The position numbers and the translations under genes are program-made. A DNA stretch of 64,000 bases from JAJFFW01 sp038531315 (GTDB lineage Bacteria; Pseudomonadota; Alphaproteobacteria; Caulobacterales; Parvularculaceae), in NCBI GenBank assembly GCA_038531315.1, contig JBCBBT010000001.1, forward strand, positions 1 through 64,000. Reading direction: 5' to 3'. The notes under the pieces were generated by a model that did not search any database, had not been told where the DNA came from, and saw nothing but the letters and a program-made list of their open reading frames with translations. Shown here piece after piece: positions 52,306 through 60,938 of this stretch. The stretch's first letter is position 1. Each line of letters starts with the position of its first letter.

Positions 52306-53412
52306 TTAGCGTAGTTTGAGCGTCGCAAGACCGATCAGCGCGAGGATCACCGCAATGATCCAGAAACGAATGACAATCGTCGATTCCTTCCAGCCGAGTT
52401 GTTCAAAATGGTGGTGGATCGGCGCCATCCTGAACACGCGCTTGCCGGTCAGCTTGAACGAGGCGATCTGGATCATGACCGAGACGCCCTCAAGCACGAA
52501 AAGCCCGCCGACAATGGCGAGAACGATTTCATGTTTGGTGGCGACCGCAATCGACCCGATCGTGCCGCCGAGCGCCAGCGAGCCGGTGTCGCCCATGAAG
52601 ATTGCAGCGGGCGGCGCGTTGAACCACAAAAAGCCCAGCCCCGCGCCGATGATCGCGCCGCAAATGACGGCCATCTCGCCGACGCCGGGCACATAGGTCA
52701 CTTGCAGATAGCCGGCGAAATCAGCCCGGCCCACAAGATAAGCGATAATCGCATAGGTCGCGGCCGCGATCATGACGGGCACAATCGCAAGCCCGTCGAG
52801 GCCGTCGGTGAGGTTGACCGTGTTCGAGGCGCCGACAATCACAAACGCCGCAAACGGAATAAAAAGCAGGCCGAGCGGAATAAACAAATCCTTGAAGAAC
52901 GGGAGCGGCACCGAGGTCTCAAGACCCGCCGGAATATCGGGCGATGCGCCAAGCGTGCGCATGCAATACCAACCGGCGAGAAGCGCGACGGCGAACTGAA
53001 AAATCAGCTTGAAGGAGCCGACGACGCCGCTCGCCGATTGTTTCGTGACTTTGAGATAATCATCGACAAAGCCGAGGAGCCCGAAGGTCAGCGTTACGCC
53101 CATCACGACCCAGACATAAGGATTGTCGAGGCGGGCCCATAAAAACGTCGCCACACTGAGCGAAAGGAGGATCAGGACGCCGCCCATGGTCGGCGTGCCG
53201 GCTTTTTCAATGATGTGGCTCTGCGGGCCGTCCTGACGAATTGGCTGGCCCTTGCCCTGTTTGCGACGCATCCACCGGATCAAGGACGGGCCCAGGACAA
53301 ACGACATCAACAGCGCCGTCATGACGGCGCCGCCGGTTCTGAATGTCAGATAGCGGAAAACATTAAAAAGCTGAAAGTCTTCAGCGAGCGGCGTTAAAAG
53401 GTAATACAGCAT
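52306..53412 (-). CDS. mraY: phospho-MurNAc-pentapeptide translocase MraY
   Basis: Makes lipid I. About ten transmembrane helices. Catalytic motifs GFVDDYLKV, NLTDGLDGLAIVPVM, FLWFNAPPAAIFMGDTGSLALG and HHHFEQLGWKE are all present. 368 residues. Separated from murF by 63 bp. Confidence 0.97.
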   Translation of the reverse strand: MLYYLLTPLAEDFQLFNVFRYLTFRTGGAVMTALLMSFVLGPSLIRWMRRKQGKGQPIRQDGPQSHIIEKAGTPTMGGVLILLSLSVATFLWARLDNPYVWVVMGVTLTFGLLGFVDDYLKVTKQSASGVVGSFKLIFQFAVALLAGWYCMRTLGASPDIPAGLETSVPLPFFKDLFIPLGLLFIPFAAFVIVGASNTVNLTDGLDGLAIVPVMIAAATYAIIAYLVGRADFAGYLQVTYVPGVGEMAVICGAIIGAGLGFLWFNAPPAAIFMGDTGSLALGGTIGSIAVATKHEIVLAIVGGLFVLEGVSVMIQIASFKLTGKRVFRMAPIHHHFEQLGWKESTIVIRFWIIAVILALIGLATLKLR

Positions 53413-53475
53413 GAATGTTTCAAAAGGCCCTCAATGAGGCGCGCCCGTGACGCAACCCGATTATTTTTGTGGTGT

Positions 53476-54927
53476 TCACCCGGTTTGTTGTTTCACATCA
53501 AGCCCCGCCGCACGCAACTGCGCCACAACGGCCCCGAGGCCGGAGGCGTTCGATCCTTTGACCATGACGATATCGCCGTCGCGCAGATCGCCGATCAGCG
53601 CCTGCGCCAGGGCGTCCGCGTCGCGGCTGTGCTCGGCCTTCATGCCGTCGGGAACCGCGTCCCACAAGTGCGCCATCGCCTCGCCCGCCGCGTAGAGACA
53701 GTCGACTTGCGCCTCGATCAGGGGCTGCGCGATATCGCGGTGAAGCGCCGCCGACGCGGGCCCGAGTTCCAGCATATCGCCGAGCACCGCGATCCGCCGC
53801 CCGCCAGCGGCCGGCGCTTGCGCGCCGAGGAGTGCGATAGACGACGCCATCGACGCCGGATTTGCGTTGTAGCTTTCATCGATGAGGGTGATGCGGGCGC
53901 CGGCGATCTCAATCAACTGCATCGCGCCGCGCCCGGCCCCGGCGCCAAACCCGGCGAGCGCATTGACAGCGGCGTCAAGATCGGCGCCGACCGCCTCAGC
54001 GGCGGCGAGCGTCGCCAGCGCATTCACCGCCTGATGGCGCCCCGGCGCGCCAAGGCGAAAACTCTGCGCGTCGCCGCGGATCTCTGCGGTCACCGATGAC
54101 CCGCCGGCTTTGTCCGGCGCGCAATCAATCAGGCGAAAATCGGCGCCGCGCGATGCGCCGAACGTTACCCGGGAACCAGCCCCCGCTTCGTCAGCGCGGC
54201 GGCTCAACAAGTCAAAATAGTCATTGTCAGCCGGCAATACCGCAACGCCGTCTTTCGTCAGTCCCGTGAAGATTTCCGCTTTGGCTTCAGCGATCCCTTC
54301 GATGGAGTCAAAGAACTCCAGATGCGCCGCCGCGACCGTCGTGACGATGGCGACGTGCGGTTCGACCAGCCCGGTCAGCGGCGTGATTTCACCGGCATGG
54401 TTCATGCCGATTTCGAAGACGCCAAAATCGGTGCGCATGGGCATCGACGCCAGCGTCAGCGGCACGCCCCAGTGGTTATTGAAACTTTTGTCAGCAGCAT
54501 GAACAACCCCGCTCGGCGCCAGCGCCACGCGCAGCATTTCTTTCACACTGGTCTTTCCGACGCTGCCGGTGACGGCGACGCGTTTGCCAAAATTACGTAG
54601 CCGCGCGGCCCGCGCAAGATCGCGCAATCCTTCGAGCGTATCGCGAACCACAAGCAGCGGCTTTCCTTCGGGCGCATCCGCCGGCGCACGCGCGACAAGC
54701 GCCGCGGACGCGCCGCGATCAAAGGCGTTCGCAATAAAATCATGGCCGTCGCGCGCATCCTGTAATGCGACAAACATTTGTCCCGGTTTCAGCGTGCGCG
54801 AATCGATCGAAACGCCGCGCGCCGCCCATTCCTCCGCCTCCCAACGGTTCGGATCACCGCCCCGCGCACAGAGCGCGCCGCCCGTCGCCGCCGCCGCCTC
54901 GTAGGCCGTCCAGAACCCGTCGCTCAT
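53476..54927 (-). CDS. murF: UDP-MurNAc-tripeptide--D-alanyl-D-alanine ligase
   Basis: Adds D-Ala-D-Ala to the muramyl tripeptide. GVSIDSRTLKPGQMFVAL, P-loop TGSVGKTSVKEML, NNHWGVPLTLASMP and LIDESYNANPASM are present. 483 residues. Overlaps murE by 4 bp. Confidence 0.96.
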   Translation of the reverse strand: MSDGFWTAYEAAAATGGALCARGGDPNRWEAEEWAARGVSIDSRTLKPGQMFVALQDARDGHDFIANAFDRGASAALVARAPADAPEGKPLLVVRDTLEGLRDLARAARLRNFGKRVAVTGSVGKTSVKEMLRVALAPSGVVHAADKSFNNHWGVPLTLASMPMRTDFGVFEIGMNHAGEITPLTGLVEPHVAIVTTVAAAHLEFFDSIEGIAEAKAEIFTGLTKDGVAVLPADNDYFDLLSRRADEAGAGSRVTFGASRGADFRLIDCAPDKAGGSSVTAEIRGDAQSFRLGAPGRHQAVNALATLAAAEAVGADLDAAVNALAGFGAGAGRGAMQLIEIAGARITLIDESYNANPASMASSIALLGAQAPAAGGRRIAVLGDMLELGPASAALHRDIAQPLIEAQVDCLYAAGEAMAHLWDAVPDGMKAEHSRDADALAQALIGDLRDGDIVMVKGSNASGLGAVVAQLRAAGLDVKQQTG

Positions 54928-56414
54928 GTTGTTTCTCCTCCACCATACGCCCCATCGCCGCCCCGACGCCCTACCCCGAGGGCGGCGCGCTTTTCAACGG
55001 CCTTCACCGCCTCCTCGCCATCACTGAACGCAATGGTCTTTGTCCCAATTGTTTGACCGGTCTCGTGCCCCTTGCCGGCGATCAACAGGACGTCGCCCTC
55101 ACGCATCATGTCGACGCCGGCCTGAATAGCTGCGCCGCGATCGCCGATTTCATGCACGTCAAGGGCCGCGCCGGCGCCCTGCATGACGCTTGCGCGGATC
55201 GCGGACGGGTCTTCGCGGCGAGGATTATCATCGGTGACGATGACGCAGTCGGCGCTTGCCGCCGCCGCGCCCATAAGCGGTCTCTTTTCGCTGTCGCGGT
55301 CGCCGCCTGCACCGAGAATAATGATGATGCGGCCCGCCGTATGCGGACGGATAGCGCTGATTGCCGTCGCCACGGCGTCTGGCGTATGCGCATAGTCCAC
55401 ATAAACGCCGCCGACGCCGTCAATCTCAGCGACTTTTTCCATCCGCCCCGGCGCGCCGCGCAAGGAACTGAGAAGCGGCGCAATATCTTCGATCGCAAAA
55501 CCGGATGCGGCGACAATCGCGGCGGCGAGCAACGCGTTTTCAGCCTGAAACGCGCCGACAAGCGGCAAATCGATTTCGACGTCAGTGTTCGCGGCGCGAA
55601 AGCGGACGAGGAGCCCCGACGCTGTCGGCTGAATATCGTTTGTCGCGATAAAGTCGCCGTTTGCGCCGACGGTCAGTACGCGCCGGGCGTCGGCGCGCAT
55701 CGCCGCCGCCAAGTCCGCGCCGCCGGCGCCGTCGACATTGACAATTGCGGCGCCGTCGTCGCTCAAAAGATCCGTAAACAGTCTTTTCTTGGCGCTGAAA
55801 TACGCATCGAACGTCGCGTGATAATCGAGGTGATCCTGGGTAATGTTTGTGAATGCAGCGATAGAAAACCGGACGCCGTCGGCGCGATATTGCGCAAGCG
55901 CATGGCTCGATACTTCCATCGCTGCATGCGTGACGCCGACGCGCGCCATGTCACGCAGGGTCTCGTGGAGGACAACCGGTTCCGGCGTCGTATGGTCAAG
56001 CGGGCGTTGATAATTTGGCCCCGATGCGCCGAGCGTGCCGATTGAGCCGGCGGCGACGCCCAATAAAGTCCAGAGCTGCGCAGCGAAACTGACGACGGAG
56101 GTTTTGCCGTTGGTGCCTGTGACGCCGACCATGGTTGCGGGCGCCGGGCGGTAGAATTTCGACGCCATCATGGCGAGGCGCCGGCGCGGCAGCGCATCTT
56201 CGATTGTGATGACCGAAGCCTTGACCCCCGGAGAAGCCAATACGGCGACAGCGCCATTTTGCTCTGCTTGCGGAATAAAGCGCGCGCCGTCGATTTCAAC
56301 ACCGGGCAACGCGGCGAACAAATAGCCGGGCTTGACCTGCCGGCTGTCCGACGCAAGCCCGGTGATAACCGGATCTTCCTCGCGGGTCTCGCCGCTCAAT
56401 TCCGACAGTCTCAT
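54924..56414 (-). CDS. murE: UDP-MurNAc-L-Ala-D-Glu--meso-diaminopimelate ligase
   Basis: Adds the third residue of the stem peptide. GLASDSRQVKPGYLFAAL, P-loop VTGTNGKTSVVSF and NITQDHLDYH are present. The substrate-selecting motif DNPRREDPS corresponds to DNPRxE(D/N)P, which indicates meso-diaminopimelate. 496 residues. Overlaps ftsI by 4 bp. Confidence 0.97.
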   Translation of the reverse strand: MRLSELSGETREEDPVITGLASDSRQVKPGYLFAALPGVEIDGARFIPQAEQNGAVAVLASPGVKASVITIEDALPRRRLAMMASKFYRPAPATMVGVTGTNGKTSVVSFAAQLWTLLGVAAGSIGTLGASGPNYQRPLDHTTPEPVVLHETLRDMARVGVTHAAMEVSSHALAQYRADGVRFSIAAFTNITQDHLDYHATFDAYFSAKKRLFTDLLSDDGAAIVNVDGAGGADLAAAMRADARRVLTVGANGDFIATNDIQPTASGLLVRFRAANTDVEIDLPLVGAFQAENALLAAAIVAASGFAIEDIAPLLSSLRGAPGRMEKVAEIDGVGGVYVDYAHTPDAVATAISAIRPHTAGRIIIILGAGGDRDSEKRPLMGAAAASADCVIVTDDNPRREDPSAIRASVMQGAGAALDVHEIGDRGAAIQAGVDMMREGDVLLIAGKGHETGQTIGTKTIAFSDGEEAVKAVEKRAALGVGRRGGDGAYGGGETT

Positions 56415-58222
56415 GGCGAGCCGGCCCCGTCCGCCGACGCCTCAGCGCGGCTTTCCAGCGCCGGCGCAAGCGCCGCCTGTTTTTGAAATTCGGGAAAGAA
56501 GCCGGCGAGCGCTTCGGTTTCGTCAACCGGCATCACGCCCAGAACAGGCGCGATCTGGGTGACGATGGTTGCGAATGCGGGCGCGGCGTTCCACCCGGCC
56601 GTCGCATAACCGAAGGTGGCTTTGGTCGGTTGCGGCTCATCGAGCGATACAAGAACCGCATAGCGCGGCGCATGGCCGGGAAACGCGCCGACAAAGCTCG
56701 AGATACGCGCGTTCTTCGCGTAAGCGCCGGCCACGGGTTTGTCAGCGGTCGCCGTTTTCCCGATGGGAAAATACCCCGGCGCTTCGGCTTTGCTTGCGGT
56801 GCCGTCCGTAACAACCCGTCTCAGGATGCGACGCATGGCGATGCTTGTCGCCGGCGAGAACGCGGCTTGCGCAGACCGCGGCGCCGCGGTTTTGAAAAAT
56901 GTCGGCGTCACATACTGACCGCCATTCACGACAGCCGCATAGGCGGCGATCATGTGAAGGGGCGTCACCGAAATACCGTGCCCGTAAGAAACGGTCGCTG
57001 CCTCGACGGGCCCCCACTTGAGGGGTAATTGCGGCGGGCGGTTCTCGAGAAGCTCAATCGCGACAGGGTCAAAAAGGCCGAGCCGGTCAAGCCCGGCCCT
57101 TTGGCGATCAACGCCGAGCAACGCGGCCAGTTGCGCCGCGCCAATATTAGATGAGTACTGAACGACTTCTGACAGCGTCAATACGCGATTTTCGCCATGG
57201 AAATCGGAGATCGTCCGGTCAGCGATTTTATAAACGCCGCGCGCATCAAACATCGTCCGCTCTTCGGCGACGCCGGCGTCGAGCGCGCTCGCCGCCGTCA
57301 ACGCCTTGAACATCGACCCAAGTTCATAGCGGTCATAGGTGGCGCGATTGCGGCGCGCATCGGCGGGAAAAGCGCCCGGACTGTTCGGATCGAAATCCGG
57401 GAGGCTGGAAAGCGCGATAATCTCGCCGGTCGCAACATCCATCACAAGCGCCCAGCCGGCGCGCGCGGAAAATTCTGCGATGGCGTCCGCCAGCGTCGCC
57501 TCGACAATGCGCTGAACACGCATATCGAGCGACGCGGCGACCGGCGCGCCGCGATTAGACCACGCCGCCTCATCGGCGCCGCCGGTCCGCTCCAGCGCCG
57601 CCTCAAGGCCCATCACGCCGCCGCGGCCGCGCTCGGTGTGACCGACGACATGGGCGCCGAGAGCGCCTTGGGGATAATATCGTTTGTACCGGGACTGAAA
57701 ACGCACACCCGGCAAGCCGAGCCTGAACACGGCGCGCTTTTGATCGGGCGTCAGATCGGCCGCGACTTCGACATACCGGCCGGCGGCGAGTTTTTGCGCC
57801 AGCGCCGCGCCGTCAAGGTCCGGCATCACGCCGGCGAGCGCCTGCGCCGTTTCTACGGGATCCCAGACTTCCGACCCCGCAACCTCAAGCGTCACCATGG
57901 GCAGGTTGGTGGCGATAAGCGCGCCGGTGCGGTCGGTAATTTCAGGACGGCGCCCGTCTTGTTGCGCATCGGCCGTGAAGATCTTGCGCCCTATATCGGC
58001 GGCGCCGAACGCGACATAGGCGAGCCGCACGCCGAGGGCCGCGAAGCCGAGACAAAATACCACTGCGCACATCGCGATGCGCCGGCGCGACTGGCTGGCG
58101 ATGCGCGTGCGCGTCATGGCGCGCGCCGCAACCGCCGGCGACGCCGCGCTTGGCGCGCGCTCGTCGATAACATAGCCCTTCGGCTTTGCTTTTCGGCGCC
58201 AGAATGCCATTCCTATCCGCAA
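56411..58222 (-). CDS. ftsI: septal transpeptidase FtsI (PBP3)
   Basis: Class B penicillin-binding protein: cytosolic tail, transmembrane segment ~residues 49-72, pedestal domain with GRRPEITDRTGALIAT, and transpeptidase domain. Catalytic S303-MF-K306 and SSN (357-359) are normal. The third motif, normally KTG, reads KTA (489-491, IGKTATADKP) in this sequence; the surrounding SSFVGAFP and TAGWNAAP are conserved. 603 residues. Cross-links septal peptidoglycan with FtsW. 44 bp after ftsL. Confidence 0.95.
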   Translation of the reverse strand: MRIGMAFWRRKAKPKGYVIDERAPSAASPAVAARAMTRTRIASQSRRRIAMCAVVFCLGFAALGVRLAYVAFGAADIGRKIFTADAQQDGRRPEITDRTGALIATNLPMVTLEVAGSEVWDPVETAQALAGVMPDLDGAALAQKLAAGRYVEVAADLTPDQKRAVFRLGLPGVRFQSRYKRYYPQGALGAHVVGHTERGRGGVMGLEAALERTGGADEAAWSNRGAPVAASLDMRVQRIVEATLADAIAEFSARAGWALVMDVATGEIIALSSLPDFDPNSPGAFPADARRNRATYDRYELGSMFKALTAASALDAGVAEERTMFDARGVYKIADRTISDFHGENRVLTLSEVVQYSSNIGAAQLAALLGVDRQRAGLDRLGLFDPVAIELLENRPPQLPLKWGPVEAATVSYGHGISVTPLHMIAAYAAVVNGGQYVTPTFFKTAAPRSAQAAFSPATSIAMRRILRRVVTDGTASKAEAPGYFPIGKTATADKPVAGAYAKNARISSFVGAFPGHAPRYAVLVSLDEPQPTKATFGYATAGWNAAPAFATIVTQIAPVLGVMPVDETEALAGFFPEFQKQAALAPALESRAEASADGAGSP

Positions 58223-58266
58223 CTCCTTGACCGCGCATCGCTCACCCGGGAGCGTCTTTGGCGCGC

Positions 58267-58683
58267 TTATTCGTCCTGATCGTCGTCGCTGTCTTCAGGC
58301 CGCGCAAAAGAAGCGTCGACCATGGCGATCGCCTGCATGATCGTATCGCCGGTGGGCGGCGCCGGCCGGCGCAGCGGCCCCTTGCCGTTTTCATTATCGC
58401 CGCCGCCGAAGGCGACGATAAAATCGTCAGCGGTCATCAGTTGTTTACCGCTCATCGGCTCCAGAGCCGTCACTTTGCCGGCGATCGCCGCGAGACGCTC
58501 GGGGCTTTCAAGGTACGCAATCTCAGCGCGCAGGAGCTGTATCTCGGTCGCTTCTTGAACCTTGGCGCGCTCAATAGCGTTGATTTCCTCGCGTAATTGC
58601 TTGACGCGCACCTCTGCCTGGTACCGCCCCGCCGCCGCTGCGGCGAGCATCAAACACAAAAGAACCATCGTAATACGGATCAT
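58267..58683 (-). CDS. ftsL: cell division protein FtsL
   Basis: Small bitopic divisome protein: one N-terminal transmembrane helix (IRITMVLLCLMLAAAAAGRY) and a periplasmic coiled coil (VRVKQLREEINAIERAKVQEATEIQLLRAE) with LxSPERLAAIAGK-like end. The ATG at 58683 gives 138 residues; the longer frame upstream overlaps rsmH. Identification rests on topology and position between rsmH and ftsI. The acidic C-terminal tail is not conserved. Confidence 0.88.
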   Translation of the reverse strand: MIRITMVLLCLMLAAAAAGRYQAEVRVKQLREEINAIERAKVQEATEIQLLRAEIAYLESPERLAAIAGKVTALEPMSGKQLMTADDFIVAFGGGDNENGKGPLRRPAPPTGDTIMQAIAMVDASFARPEDSDDDQDE

Positions 58684-58687
58684 AAGA

Positions 58688-59707
58688 TTACAAACTCCAC
58701 TGATTAAGAGAGGCGGTAAGAGTATTGGAAAGCGACAAGGCGCGCGGCGCAAAGGCGTCGACGTCGTCGCGGGCGGGACTGTCGAGGCGAATGCCGGCGC
58801 GCAGCTTTGCTGACCGGGCGCGCGGATTTGCGACAATTTCGTCCGGTTGCGGTGTTTGTGCTTTAGCGTGAAGACGGCGAAATGTCTGCGTCTTCGGCGC
58901 AGTGGCGGGCGCATGGCGAGACGGCGCGCCGCTTGCACCGCTGCGATCGGCGAAAAAACGCTTCACGATGCGGTCCTCAAGGGAATGAAAAGTGACGACG
59001 ACGAGCCTGCCCGCCGGCGCCAGCATTTTCTCCGCCGCCGCGAGGGCGCGCGCCAGTTGGCCGAGCTCATCATTGACGAAAATCCGAAGCGCCTGGAAAA
59101 CCCGGGTCGCCGGATGGATCTTGTCCTGCGGTCTTGCCGGCGCGGCCTTGGCGACAATATCGGCGAGCCGGTCGGTGGTCTCGATCGCTCTTTCGGTCCG
59201 GGCGCTGACGATGGCGCGCGCAATATGGCCGGCGCGTCGTTCTTCGCCATAGGCTTTGAAGATCGCCGAGAGATCGCCGGCCTCACCATTGTTGATCACG
59301 TCGCGCGCATCGGGGCGCGCCTTGTCCATCCGCATTGATAAGGGCCCTGCCCGCAAAAACGAAAAGCCGCGCTCGGCTTCGTCAAGCTGCATGGAGGAGA
59401 CGCCGAGATCGAAGACGACGCCGTCCAGTTGTTCAATGTTCTGCGCAGCGCAAACGTCTTCAAGCTGGTCGAACGGGCTCTGCACCAGCCGTAACCGGCC
59501 GCCATAGCCTCGCGACCAGGCCGCAGCGCGTTCGATTGCGGTCGGATCGCGGTCTAATCCGTAAACGGTGCATTGTGCTGAGGCGAGGATGGCGCGCGTA
59601 TACCCGCCCGCTCCAAAGGTGGCGTCAATATAGGCGCCGCCATTTTGAGGCGACAGCGCGGCGACCGCCTCGTTGACCAAAACAGGGATATGCGGCTGTC
59701 CGCTCAC
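58688..59707 (-). CDS. rsmH: 16S rRNA m4C1402 methyltransferase RsmH
   Basis: SAM-dependent methyltransferase of 16S rRNA (formerly MraW). HIPVLVNEAVAAL, DATFGAGGYTRAIL, VFDLGVSSMQLDEAERGFSF and VVVTFHSLEDRIVKRFF are diagnostic. 339 residues. It overlaps mraZ by 4 bp and ends 4 bp before ftsL. Confidence 0.97.
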   Translation of the reverse strand: MSGQPHIPVLVNEAVAALSPQNGGAYIDATFGAGGYTRAILASAQCTVYGLDRDPTAIERAAAWSRGYGGRLRLVQSPFDQLEDVCAAQNIEQLDGVVFDLGVSSMQLDEAERGFSFLRAGPLSMRMDKARPDARDVINNGEAGDLSAIFKAYGEERRAGHIARAIVSARTERAIETTDRLADIVAKAAPARPQDKIHPATRVFQALRIFVNDELGQLARALAAAEKMLAPAGRLVVVTFHSLEDRIVKRFFADRSGASGAPSRHAPATAPKTQTFRRLHAKAQTPQPDEIVANPRARSAKLRAGIRLDSPARDDVDAFAPRALSLSNTLTASLNQWSL

Positions 59708-60207
59708 GAGACCGCTTCCTTCGGCGCCGAAGCCGGCGCCGGCGCAACCCCGCTGCGCAACGAAAAGCGTGCTTTTTGCGCGCGCTCGACAGCCGCAGCG
59801 AGACGTTCTTTCATGACGCCCGAATTCCAGATCTGAAAAAAATCACCGCGCCCGACAAAATCAGCTGCGCCGTCGAGTTGCGCGTGCGCGATAAAAGCTT
59901 TCGGCAGACTGATGCGTCCGTCCTTGTCGAGACCGAGTTTGCGCAGACGTCCCATGATGGCGATTTCCATCGCCTCGCGATTGGGATCATACGGGTCGAG
60001 CGTTGAAAGGCGCGATTGCAAGCGCGCCAACAAGTCGAGCCCGCCGCAGTCGAGATAAGGTCCTTCAAGCGACGGCACGCAAACGAAGCCGTTGAATGCG
60101 GCGGTGTCGAGCGCACGCCGAAAGTCAGCCGGCGTCGCCAGCCGTCCTTTCGCATCGATCTTGTTGGTGTGCGACCCCGTGAAGAGCGCTTCCGCCGACC
60201 GCATCAT
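59704..60207 (-). CDS. mraZ: transcriptional regulator MraZ
   Basis: First gene of the dcw cluster; a DNA-binding ring-forming repressor of its own operon. Two SpoVT/AbrB-like motifs appear: FTGSHTNKIDAKGRLATPADFR and LGLDKDGRISLPKAFI. The ATG at 60207 or 60204 is the likely start (167 or 166 residues); the frame is open upstream but not conserved. Three 10-bp-spaced repeats of ATGGG lie about 90-115 bp upstream. Confidence 0.93.
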   Translation of the reverse strand: MMRSAEALFTGSHTNKIDAKGRLATPADFRRALDTAAFNGFVCVPSLEGPYLDCGGLDLLARLQSRLSTLDPYDPNREAMEIAIMGRLRKLGLDKDGRISLPKAFIAHAQLDGAADFVGRGDFFQIWNSGVMKERLAAAVERAQKARFSLRSGVAPAPASAPKEAVS

Positions 60208-60295
60208 GATGTTCGCCCTGCCGTTTGATGGGATTGGCGAGCCCGCCGCCCCGCATCGACCCCGCACGGTCCTTCCGCGCGTTGTCTGCCATTTT

Positions 60296-60320
60296 ATGGG
60301 ATATCATGGGAAATTATGGG
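60296..60320. promoter_or_regulatory. MraZ boxes
   Basis: ATGGG at 60296, 60306 and 60316, exactly 10 bp apart on the + strand (complement CCCAT on the coding strand), upstream of mraZ. MraZ is known to bind TGGG repeats of this spacing in the mraZ promoter, so autoregulation is likely. Confidence 0.75.
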
Positions 60321-60479
60321 GCGTCAAACGCCAATCGCGGTGCGGGACGCTTTTGTCCAAGACGATTCCGGATCGGAAACGTCGGAATAGAGCCCTCGAA
60401 TCACAACGAAGTCTCTGAAATCGTTAACAAACAATTAAGGAAAGCGGCGCTCGCCGACGGCGGCGTCGCCATGGGCCGC

Positions 60480-60899
60480 TCAGCGGACCACCCGCGTCGC
60501 CATTTCGGTGGATTGGGCCGTGGCGCGCCGGGACTTGTTTTTTTGCGCCGTTTTTCGCCGCACCTCCAGGAGGTGCTCGATTTTTTTGACCTCGCGAAAC
60601 GCGTCCGCCAGCTCAGCCCGCGCGTCGTCGATCTCCCGGGTCAGCCGCTCACAAGTCGCATCCAGCGCCCGGCTCTTTTCCTCAACGCCGCCCATATAAC
60701 TTTGCAGGGAATAGAGGTTGGGGTTTTCAGCGCTCAATACGGCGTTGCTTTCCGCCGACGCCGTTTGTTTCAGCCAGTCCCGCGAGGTTTGCGCAGACGC
60801 CAGCGCGGCTTCAAGATTGGCGACATGACGCCGGCGCTCGTCGGACGTCGCCGCCGCCACCTTCAACAGCTTTTCAAGGTTCTTTTCTTCGCGGGTCAT
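60480..60899 (-). CDS. FliJ-like coiled-coil protein
   Basis: 139 residues, highly charged and predicted almost wholly helical with two long coiled coils (residues ~3-50 and ~72-120). It directly follows fliI, where FliJ, the export ATPase stalk, is encoded in many alphaproteobacteria. Sequence motifs alone do not prove it. No membrane segment or signal. 39 bp after the fliI stop, so probably cotranscribed. Confidence 0.65.
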   Translation of the reverse strand: MTREEKNLEKLLKVAAATSDERRRHVANLEAALASAQTSRDWLKQTASAESNAVLSAENPNLYSLQSYMGGVEEKSRALDATCERLTREIDDARAELADAFREVKKIEHLLEVRRKTAQKNKSRRATAQSTEMATRVVR

Positions 60900-60938
60900 C
60901 AGGGCCGCTCACCCTTTGTTCTGATCAAGCCCCACCGG

